NCBI GenBank assembly: GCA_950295325.1
Contig: OX485803.1
Coordinates: 72,183,554-72,247,553 of the forward strand
From: Polytrichum commune
Taxonomy: Eukaryota; Streptophyta; Polytrichopsida; Polytrichales; Polytrichaceae
Direction: 5' to 3'
Length of the DNA stretch: 64,000 nt
Made by a program: the position numbers and the translations under genes. Every line of letters starts with the position of its first letter. The stretch's first letter is position 1. Shown one piece after another: positions 11,701 through 20,390 of this stretch. Below the pieces are notes generated by a model. It was given only the letters and a program-made list of their open reading frames with translations. It did not search any database and was not told the origin of the DNA.

Positions 11701-13194
11701 AAGGAGGATTTTAGCATGCCCGTCGACAAAGGCATGCCGGGCATGGAGATAGACGATGACGAGCCCGCCCCTTCCGTGGACGTAGACGTGGACGCCATCC
11801 TGCAGTCCTTCAACATCGCTCCTTTACGGATTTTGGCGCCAACGGGTCATCCTTCTGACCCCCAAGGGACACCGGGGGGCTATACAGGATCGTCGGCTGG
11901 GACCACCCAGGATGTCCTCCCCTCTAGAGTGTCTGGTGCGGAACCCTTCGGCACGCCTGGAGGCTGCTCGACTTCAGTATCTCCTAGGCCCGTCGTCGTT
12001 CCGAGGATGGAGACCCTCGACCTCCTCGACCAACGCTCGCGTCCATCCTTGGACCTCTTCCGGAACACGAGGAGGAGGATGAAGAAGACGCCGTACGTGG
12101 AGTTGCCTGAGGGAGCAATCATCGAGGTGTCCGACAAGGACGAGGGCGACATGGACATCATGGCGGAGCTGGGGGTCGATTACGACAAGAACAAGCGGGT
12201 GAAGGAGGAGGCACTGACTATTGCCGAGCTGAATGCCAAGCTAGAGCAAAAAATGAAGGAGGAAATGGTGGTTGCGGCAGAGGAGAGTGCAAGAAATATG
12301 GCCCGCATGCAGGAGGCGCTGCGGGAGTCCGCAGCAAAGACGGACGCCATATTTGAGATGCTCAGAAATATGCAGAGCTTCTCGGTGCCAGCACAACAGC
12401 CTTACCCCTTCCCCAGAGGATACCCCTCCCATACCCCCCCTCCAGGCCTGTTCCCCGGAGGACCGTTGCACCCACCAGCACCACACCCAACGCCAGCTGG
12501 GAGTCCTCCGCCCCCTCAATTGACTGCCACCCCCGTCAACTCGCACGATGCGATAAGGGCTGCCATACGCGAGGACGAAGATTTACGAACGCGCGTTCGT
12601 GAATCTTCAGGTCCGGCAATCCTAACCCCTCTCCCTCCAAGGGTAGGACTGGCCTCAGTCACTGCCACCGCCTCTTTGACAGTGGTCCCGAGGGTAGTGC
12701 ATAGGCAGGGCGATGAATCTGCGCAACACACTGACATGGTCATTGTGGAGGAAACGCAGGGGAGCCCCAATGACGCTGGAGCTGTCCAAGGAATGGACGT
12801 TGAGAGCCCTGACTTGGAACGGCATCCATCCGCGGAGATGGAGGATGTCCGCATGGACACTCTCGACCTGGGCGGAGACGACGACGACGACGACGCGGAC
12901 CACATTATGCAGACCCAGGCGTCACAGTCAGAGCGTGCCACAGATGCCATGGAGACAGAGGCGGCTGGCCAAATGGGGATTACGAACGCGCGTTCGTTAA
13001 TTGAAGAGGAGGGAACTGCTCGGTCCAGCGCCACTGCCCCTCCCCCCGATGACGAGGTAACTCTCCTCTGAGAATACCACTCATTTGATGAACGCGTGTT
13101 CGTAACCACTAACCCATGCGCGTTGTGTTCTTGGCAGTTCCTGTCCATCAGCATCACGAGGCGTGCGAGGACCCTTCTCTACGTGGACCCTTAG
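8701..13194 (+). pseudogene. Multi-exon gene with DGQH/ParB-like motif, in-frame stops
   Basis: Four exons fit: 8701-9996, 10116-11441, 11594-13056 and 13138-13194 (TAG). Introns 9997-10115, 11442-11593 and 13057-13137 have GTAAG/GTAAC donors and CAG acceptors. TATTGCAG lies just before the ATG, so an upstream exon may exist. The frame would give about 1380 aa. Visible parts: a Lys-rich linker (KKKKSPKKP, near residue 166); WIIDGQHSLEALQII (near 337), which recalls the DGQHR/ParB-type motif; a helical Glu/Lys/Met-rich stretch (genomic 12200-12370), then Pro-rich and acidic tails. In-frame stops are TGA 9451, TGA 9685 and TAA 10728, all one C-to-T from Arg or Gln codons; a one-base frame shift lies between about 11600 and 11712. 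Function unknown. Either a recently dead member of a repeated family or a gene needing sequence correction. The block is markedly GC-richer than its surroundings. Confidence 0.6.
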
Positions 13195-13505
13195 CCTGAT
13201 AAATTTTGTAGAACACGGCATGTATTTGCCATAGGAAATTGTGAAAAATTATCACGTGAGACAAATTGTAAATATTCACGGAATTAATATATGAGCAGAT
13301 GATCTCTGCGTCGCATCTCCCAAACTTATTGTATCGTATCGCATCTTGTATTATGTATGTTCATGCGCATCATTACACTTTCACGCCCACTTTCACCCTC
13401 CTTCACGAACGAGCGTTCGTACATGTGCTTCTATCCGTGCTCACGAACGAGCGTTCGTAAATGATGCGCCACCCCAGCCTTCATTCACGAACGCTCGTTC
13501 GCAAG
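10001..13505. repeat. Ten palindromes in introns, exons and 3' flank of the gene
   Basis: Copies at 10002-10022 and 10059-10080 (intron 1), 11456-11478 and 11541-11562 (intron 2), 12577-12608 and 12978-12999 (exon 3, in frame), 13088-13105 (intron 3, decayed), and 13403-13422, 13443-13462 and 13483-13502 (3' flank, TTCACGAACG form). Centre dinucleotides vary: AG, TG, CT, CG, CG, GT, AG, AG, CT. In the two exon copies the palindrome is read in different frames, giving LRTRVRE and TNARS. Confidence 0.93.
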
Positions 13506-13618
13506 TCTGCACTTGACCACATTCTCCTTGCACTATTTTCCTTGCATAATCGTCTTTTCCTTAATGCAATGTTATTTATTGGATCATAGAATTAAACTAG
13601 TCGAGTTGTTAATCACAG
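13195..13618. other. Spacer or intron between two coding blocks
   Basis: Holds three palindromes and ends in the acceptor-like AATCACAG before 13619. It may be 3' UTR plus spacer, or an intron if the blocks on either side belong to one transcription unit. Confidence 0.5.
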
Positions 13619-14386
13619 GATCCCCCGGAGATAGGCCGGAAACCCTCGACCAGTGGACGTCTTACCCGAAACAAACCGTTCGTCGTGTTCGACCTGAACG
13701 GGGTGTTGTGTCACACCGAACACATCCCCCGGGTCTCCACGCGTCCCTTCCGTCACCCCGACGAAAGGGACTACGACGGAGAGCTCGACACTCTCATTAA
13801 CCGCAAGGCTGTTCGCGCCCGTCCCGGCCTGCGTGACTTCCTTCGAGAGGTGCTCGATGTAGCTCACGTCATTGTGTGGAGCTCCATGGTCATGGAGAAC
13901 ACCGAGCCAATCGTCGACTTCCTCTTCCGCGATCTTCCGAGCCCTTGCCTCATCCTCGGCAAAGAGGATTGCGATGAATTGCTTGACGAAAAGGGTATGC
14001 CGGTTCCAAAGTTCGGCGGTCGTGGTGGAGGATAACAATTCCTCAAGGTCCTGAGGTCAAGACTGTGGCGGGGCATCCCCCGGCTGCAGGGGGTACCCCA
14101 CGGGTGGTGGCCGACCCCCGAGAACACCGTCCTCGTCGACGACAGCCCCACCAAAAGCGTCTTGAACCCCCCGGGGAACGTCATCTTCCCCGCCACTTGG
14201 ACCGGCGATAGGAACGACGCGTTTTTGGTCGATACGCTAGCGCCTTACCTTAGAAGGTTTGTTGTCCACGCCGGTAGCATACCATTTTTTGTTAGGTCCA
14301 ACCCCATAGGCAATGTGGGTTTAAGCCCCCGTGATAATGTATTCAAGAGCATCATGAGGCTCGCCAAACTCAATAAATTGATTTGA
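13619..14386 (+). pseudogene. FCP1/NIF-like (HAD) phosphatase-domain protein, one in-frame stop
   Basis: The open frame after an AATCACAG acceptor reads KPFVVFDLNGVLCHTE, then a long domain, then ENTVLVDDSPTKSV, and ends at TGA 14384. This is the FCP1-homology (NLI-interacting factor) fold of the HAD superfamily: nucleophile Asp in DLNGV, then W-S-S-M in place of the second motif, then the VDDSP motif with the acidic pair. The usual DxDxT/V has its second Asp replaced by Asn, so classic phosphatase activity is doubtful. A TAA at 14033-14035 interrupts the same frame just before QFLKVLRSRLWRG; CAA to TAA would explain it. About 250 aa in all. It follows the 8.7-kb gene on the same strand and shares its GC-rich base use, so the two may travel or be transcribed together (inference). 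Confidence 0.65.
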
Positions 14387-14498
14387 AATGCCTCCATGTC
14401 TTTGCTTTGTATCATGTGGTTCACATTTACTAATGCTTGCTTCGTTTTTGGATGTCTTTTGTTGTTGTGATTGTTGTTGTTGTTGTTCTTGCCCATAG

Positions 14499-15433
14499 TT
14501 TGCCCCCATATGCGACGCCCCTGTGGTCGACAGCCCTTCCCGTCCCCTCTCGCCCCCTGCCTCCCCTTCCCGCGACGTCACGGACTTCCAAATGCCATCC
14601 CTCTACCAGTTCTCGGCGGTCGACGCGGCCTCAGCCGTGGATTACTCCCGCGACGTCGGCGTCGTCAACAGCCCGCCCCCCGCACTTGTCGCCCGCGCCT
14701 ACGCCCCGTCGCCCTCCCCCCTCTCCAAGGAGAAACGGACGCTCGTTCGTTTGGGGCACCTCTCGCCCTCTAGGGACGAAGGCGTCGCTCGTCGCGGGCC
14801 GAGCCGGCGTCTCCGCATGGACTCCACCCCCGCCGACCCCGTTCCTCCCCCCGCAACGTCCTCCGCGATCGTGGGCCCTCCACGCCTCGACTCCCCCCCA
14901 CCTTTCAACAGTGCAATAGTCGACGCCCCACTCGTTCCCCCCGTTCCCCGCATGGACGTCCCCAAAGCCAAGGTGCCCTCCTCAACCCTAAACCCCTTTC
15001 CCGCTTTTGCTTTCCTTGTCTTCCGTGTGCATGCCGTTCTCTTTACGAGCGCCCATCCCAAACCGCCCTCATTATTTTCCCCACTCCATTCCCATTCTTA
15101 TCTTCCTATGACGTTGTTTCGCAGGTGGCTACCCGCTCGCTTGGTGCCCGGCCCTCCTCCACGTCCTCCTTGGATAGGCACGCCCTCAAGGCCGCATCTT
15201 CCGAGTCCGATCGTTGTCTGGCCCTCCGGAGAAGCGCAAGACGTTCCCTTTCGCAAACGCCCTCATATTCTACTTATAATACCACCTCGTACAATTTGGG
15301 AGTGCGTCCTGAAACATGCAAGAACAACACATATTCCTGTCCAGGCAACACACAAGGATACAGTCGTGGGCCTGAGATTTTTAGAGCCATGGAGGCCGCC
15401 AAAAACAAGGACTTAGCCGCAAAAAAAAAATAG
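14499..15433 (+). CDS. Pro/Ser-rich unknown protein, two exons visible
   Basis: Two in-phase blocks: 14499-14972 after a T-rich tract ending CCCATAG, and 15125-15433 after TTTCGCAG. The intron starts GTGCCC, so the donor is weak. The first block is rich in Pro, Ser, Ala and Arg; the second begins VATRSLGARPSS and ends in a Lys-rich KDLAAKKK before TAG. No domain is recognised. It could be the 3' part of the FCP1-like gene just upstream, since both are phase 0 and close, or a separate gene. A worn copy of the palindrome (ACGGACG-CT-CGTTCGT) sits in the coding frame at 14735-14752. Confidence 0.4.
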
Positions 15434-16179
15434 TGGGTCGGACTAGTGTGACTAGAAGCGTACTAGTGGGACGGACTCCCTAAATGGGCTTAGGTGTAGA
15501 ACATATTTAAGTGCTTACTTTCTATGCTATTCCAAGTTAGTCAAGACATTGATGGTATTTCCATTATAATTGTATTTCAATCCCAATTAATTCATTCAAC
15601 TTCCATTCATTCTTCACATCTTCCCTTCCATTCATAACGAGTTGTCATTTCATACACAACTATTTTCATGTATGCCTCACATTTTTGTTCACTTCCATGC
15701 CTTTATGTATAATAATAGTAGCATACCATTATACATATGGGATTTTTAGTCGTCATTACTGGTCCAATTTTGAAATGTGCATCCTTATATAGTCTCATAA
15801 TCAACAAAAAATCTCCAAATACCGAATATAGTGTTAATTATAAATTTTACCTTAAACGAATTAAATTGACCTTTTTTTTTTAATCTCAAATGGTTTTTTA
15901 AAGTTTGGATAGTCACCTCCCCGAGCTCTAGAGTATGCTGCAACTTACCACACCAGGGTGGGAACATATTTTTGTGTGAGAATGGATTTATATACAATAA
16001 ATTTGAAAAGGTAATTTTGTTACAATTCTTAATGTTGATGAGTCCACACACTGCAAGGCCCTGACATGTAAGTGAAATCACCCTTTCATCCATTTTTTTT
16101 GGTGTTTTTCTACTTCATGCCCAATTATAGCAATATTTCCAAATTTTTCATTGACCGAATCCAATTGTTGACCTTGTAG
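15434..16179. other. Spacer, no gene seen
   Basis: AT-rich, with no sustained frame. It ends in TGACCTTGTAG, a possible splice acceptor for the coding-like block that follows. Confidence 0.6.
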
Positions 16180-16680
16180 GTGGCAAGTTCAGGCAGTGTG
16201 GGTTCAGGATCCTCCACCTCATATGCTCAACCACATGTTGTGAACTACAGGTTGTCAAGTATACCTCTTGGGCCGCCTAATCCCCGCATTAGATATCCCA
16301 GGACATAACAAACACAACAAACGGTAGATGGCAATCCGCAATTAACTGGTTTGCGGGGGGTTGAAACCCTCCATGAGGGCTACACCTATGTGATTTGTGG
16401 CACTGCAAACGTTTACCCTGCAGACACAAACCCAATATGGTCCTTAAGCGACACCTTGGTTGTATCTCCACCTCCCAAGGTTGTGGCTCAGTTCCCTAGA
16501 GACCTTGTAGACACATCCAAGGAGGCATGGGCGAAGCTAATAAAATGGTGGCCCACTGAGGCTTGCATGGAGGAAGTTGCGGACATGGCCGGCCGTAGGT
16601 CACCTGTGCAGAACGCGAGCAAGATGGGGCGCAATTCCTTGGTCAAGAGAATGGACGAGGAGGTGAGGCAGAGAATCTGA
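16180..16680 (+). pseudogene. Unknown coding remnant
   Basis: One frame stays open from just after TTGTAG at 16180 to TGA at 16678, broken only by TAA at 16306 (a CAA-to-TAA change would explain it). It starts VASSGSVGSGSSTS and later reads EGYTYVICGTANVYPADTN and EAWAKLIKWWPTEACMEEV. I do not recognise the family. The length, codon-like order and acceptor site suggest an old exon. It may belong with the remnant at 17407. Confidence 0.35.
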
Positions 16681-16957
16681 TTTTTGTCCGATTCAATCTT
16701 GAAATCAAAGAATTTGTTATTCACGACTGCACCCCCATAAAGAATGATGTTGGTTGATGTTGAGCTTTATGAACATTCAACCATGTAAATCATTTTTTCA
16801 ACCATCCTAAACACAATATTCATTAAAATGAGAGTTTTCCAGTGAATTGAGAGTACATAAAGCAAACTATTAATCCAAGAATGAAATGAAAACCACTGGA
16901 AAGTTGTAGAGTACAAGTAAAAAAATAACATTTGATTTTCCGCCGTAAATTCCACCA
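16681..16957. other. AT-rich spacer before the MITE
   Basis: No gene seen. Partial matches to the MITE end (ATTAAAATGAGAGT at about 16822) suggest a second, damaged copy or a sliding duplication. Confidence 0.5.
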
Positions 16958-17237
16958 TAGTTTCCATTAAAATGAGAGTATGTTAAGCTGGGAAATCGAC
17001 TCATTTAGTTCGACTCAACCTAAATTGACAACATATTGTCCTCATTTAGGTCAACTCAACCTAAATTGACTAACATATTGTCCTCATTTAGGTCGACTCA
17101 ACCTAAATTGACTAACATAATTATCCTCATTTAGGTCGACTCAACCTAAATTGACAATATATTGTCCTCATTTAGGTCGACTCAACCTACATGAGTCGAT
17201 TTCCCAGCTTAACATACTCTCATTTTAATGGAAACTA
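16958..17237. mobile_element. MITE/foldback element with 47-bp perfect inverted ends
   Basis: The left end TAGTTTCCATTAAAATG... is the exact reverse complement of the right end for 47 bases (16958-17004 and 17191-17237). TA at each outer edge would fit a TA target duplication as in Tc1/mariner-type MITEs, in which case the element proper starts at GTTTCC. The middle is a 43-46-bp tandem repeat (about four units), each unit with its own small inverted repeat TTTAGGT...ACCTAAA around GTCGAC-like bases. No coding capacity. Confidence 0.9.
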
Positions 17238-17406
17238 CACGTGTGAAGTATAATCTAGTATTTATCAACCTAACATGACTTTTAGGTGTCCAAATGGCCA
17301 ATATTATTTTGAGAGGATCCCACTCTCTCAAAATATTGAATATCGTGTTCCTTAGTTGGGTTTTAATCACTTTTTCAATCTCACTGTGCAATTAACATAC
17401 ATAGAT

Positions 17407-17812
17407 TTGAGTGCAGCCCGATGGTAGGCGGAAGGTTCTCATAGCGCAGGATTGCGACCAATGTTCATCGTATGGGACAAGAGACTCCGAAGACGAGAGG
17501 AAACTGGAACCATCAACAACACAATCAATAAATGCATTGACAAACGCGAACAAAACTTTAACTACCTCTATTGTGGCGATGGATGCAGTGCAAGTATCCA
17601 TTGTCGAATAGTTGATGTCCCTCGAATCGCGATTGTCAAAATGCAATTTGACATGACATGGGTGCGCGATGACATGCGAGGGGTGCACAATGTGATGGAG
17701 AAGGTTGCAGACCATGTATATGAGTTGAGAGGTGGAGTAGCTGCGGGAGCAAATATCAGCCAACGCTTCTCCGAGGAAGTCATGCAAAACGACTCCAAAT
17801 GCGGAGGAGCAT
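17407..17812 (+). pseudogene. Unknown coding remnant
   Basis: Two overlapping frames carry coding-like sequence: DGRRKVLIAQDCDQC and on, then, after a one-base shift near 17580, ASIHCRIVDVPRIAIVKMQ up to the stop at 17812. The second half looks helical (MEKVADHVYELRGGVAAG). I do not recognise a family. It could be a later exon of the gene behind 16180-16680, with the MITE in its intron. Confidence 0.3.
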
Positions 17813-20083
17813 GACAAAGCACCTACAGCGAGCACCAACCATGGTAAGCAAGTTTACCTTGATAATGACAAGCTTAGCCACAATTTTGTTCGCGATGAAC
17901 CTGCTAGTTCCATTCGAGAGACCCAACTTCACACTTTGCGCAGTGTGAACTCAACATCCACATACATGACGTTGGGTTTGAACCATTCAACCTTCATATT
18001 CATTTGTGCTCAATGTTTATTTTATATCATCAAAAAATGTCCTCCTATTGAAATGAGGATATCTACACACATAGATTGGATGTTACTTGAATCTACCTGC
18101 ATAGAGGATCACACTGGATTGTGGATGCTATATGCAATGGACGGTTTAGAATCGCACACGTAGCAGAGAAAACTGTTGGATGTGTTGAAGGTGGGAGAAT
18201 GACAGTGTGACAATGACATGGCAAAGACCAATCATCCTCCATGTTGTTGGAATCGTCAAGGAATAAGTAGTGACAACTACAATGTTATTGCGATTGTATT
18301 CATTGTATGTTTATTTATTTGCCATTTCTCGCAAAAGTTGCGTCCCATTTACCTCTGATATGGCCAGCCAATAGATCCCAATGGCCTGGCCGAATGCTTT
18401 GCATTTAATTTCATGGAAATCATTATCACCTTGTAGGAAGTGCTTGGGAAGTCCAAGTATTTTGCCTTGTTGAAATGCATCTCCTTTTGTATATTGGTTG
18501 ACATAAGATCTGGTGATAGGTATTGTGCGTGGTATTGTGAGCACCGAGATGCTTGCGGCACAAAAACTCCTTGACTTGAGCAACGGAACTCTACTTGGAG
18601 GCAAGTGGTCTACCCTAAATGTATGCATTGCTCTAAAGTTCAGTATGGCCAACTGCTTGTAGCAATAGACCTATGCAAACATGGAAAAAATGCATTTGAA
18701 TTATCCTCCAAACTAAATATGGATTTTGGTTGGGAGTAGGATTTTTGCATAGATCATCTATGTTATGTCAACTTCAGGTTGTTGTTGCATGCGTGGAGGT
18801 TGTCTAAAGGTTCAAACAAAGAACAATATATATTAGGTCGTTGAGGGTGTAACTCAGTTTGTCATGACAAGAGGTGCTGAATGGGTTTGCCTTCCAATCC
18901 ACTGGAAAAGGTTGCATTCCATTCAAACCCAAACACCACCTCCGGGCATGCACGGTAATTAAAAGCAAATATTGATTTTGTGTGGAAGATCACCAATGTA
19001 ACATATATGGGACCGTCTCATGCTAAAGAGCCCCATTGTCGCGCACCTCTCCATGAGGAGTGCCCGCAACACCATGGGCACAAGGGGGACCCCGGAGTGA
19101 CACCCGGGACTTGTGGCGCCATTGGTGAGAGGGCCCAAGTACTCTTAGTGTGGGTGAGGGCCCCGGGCGTTGAGAACGCCTCTCACCCACGGGGACTAAG
19201 AGTCATGAGGGTAAGGCCATAAGCTATGAGTAGCTTATGGCTGTGGAATTCTAGAATGCTAAGGAACACCTCAATCGGAGGTGCTAGCTAGGAGATATGG
19301 CAATGTGAGTGGGGCGCTGTCCCGGGACAGCACCCTGGGACAGCAGTGACCTGGGAGTGGTGCCCGAGACTGCCAAGGTTTGAAGAGCCATAACTTCCTC
19401 AATACTTTCCCGAATGGGGCAAGTGAGGGATCCATCGGCATCTACGCAAAGAGTAGGTGACAATAGAGTGGTCGCTTGAGAGCATCAGACATCATATGTA
19501 GAAGTTATGGTGGTCTGAAGCTGCTGGGAGGTTCTAGCCCCAACGGCTAAGGGAAAATGTCCACTTGGCCCCAACCCTTGTAGAGAGACAAAAGGATACT
19601 TGATGGTGGGGTAGGGGCCCCACCCAAAGTCCTAGAGGCTTATATGGGTGAGGCGGCTTAGCCGACCGACCCCCCCGGAGCATACTTGGCAATGTGCTCC
19701 GGGTAGTTGTAGTGTTGTTTTGGCAACACGATGATCAACTCAAGAGTGGACTTCCATGGATGGAAGTCCACCTTAGCCATTGGCTACCTACTAAGGGGAG
19801 AGTCCCGAATGCATGTGTAGGAGGGTTTGGTGACCAAGCCATGAGCTTGAAGGTCCGCGGTTTTGGGAGCTAACCATGCATGTGCGTGGGATGTGCAGGT
19901 TAGCGCTCGTGACACTTGCTAGGTTGGAAAGGCGGTCAAGCTAAGTGAAGGAAAACTAGCAAGGGTTGCGACACCCATTGTGTTGGCCAATAGTTATAAT
20001 GTGCAAATGATATATCCAGCCAGGCTTGGTTTGTCAATTGTCCTCATAAAGATATCCAATCCTCTTTCATTGTGGACTAACTA
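17813..20083. other. Spacer, including a GC-rich non-coding block 19000-19990
   Basis: No gene recognised. From about 19000 to 19990 base composition jumps to GC-rich with repeated words (GGGACAGCA, CACCCGGGAC, GTGAGGGCCCC) and no long frame, as in an LTR or other transposon non-coding region, but I could not find paired ends. Confidence 0.45.
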
Positions 20084-20390
20084 CAGTAATCTCCCGCTTA
20101 AGTACGCACTTTGAACCGGAGCCGTTGGTGCGCACTTAGTTGGTAGGTGCGTACTTTACTCATATCGCTTTCTAGACCCTCTGATTTGATGAATCGCAAC
20201 GGGAAACGGACGAAACCTGAGGCAACCCACTTAACCGAAATCCAGCTTATCGAGACATATGATGAATTTGAAAGTGCCACCGACTTCAAAGGCTCTGAAG
20301 CTCTACACAACACTGTCCTCGACATTGACGACCAATTTCTTTGCTTTGGTGTTCAAACGGAAGCTGGACAAATGTATGATGAATTGTGAT
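20084..20390 (+). mobile_element. Possible pogo/Tigger-type transposon end
   Basis: CAGTAATCTCCCGCTTAAGT after TA resembles the terminal repeats of plant pogo-like elements, and a short acidic frame (20147-20389, ending TEAGQMYDEL) follows. The matching right end was not found. Tentative. Confidence 0.22.

Noticed and set aside
12516-13157. 213-codon minus-strand frame
   Set aside because: Shadow of exon 3 of the 8.7-kb gene; GC-rich coding sequence leaves the opposite strand open.
2490-13505. CRISPR-like array
   Set aside because: The repeats are palindromic and many, but spacing is irregular, spacers are repeated in the 159-bp array, there are no cas genes and the DNA is a plant nucleus.
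19000-19990. Possible solo LTR in the GC-rich block
   Set aside because: No paired ends, target duplication or second copy could be found, so it is only described as a block.
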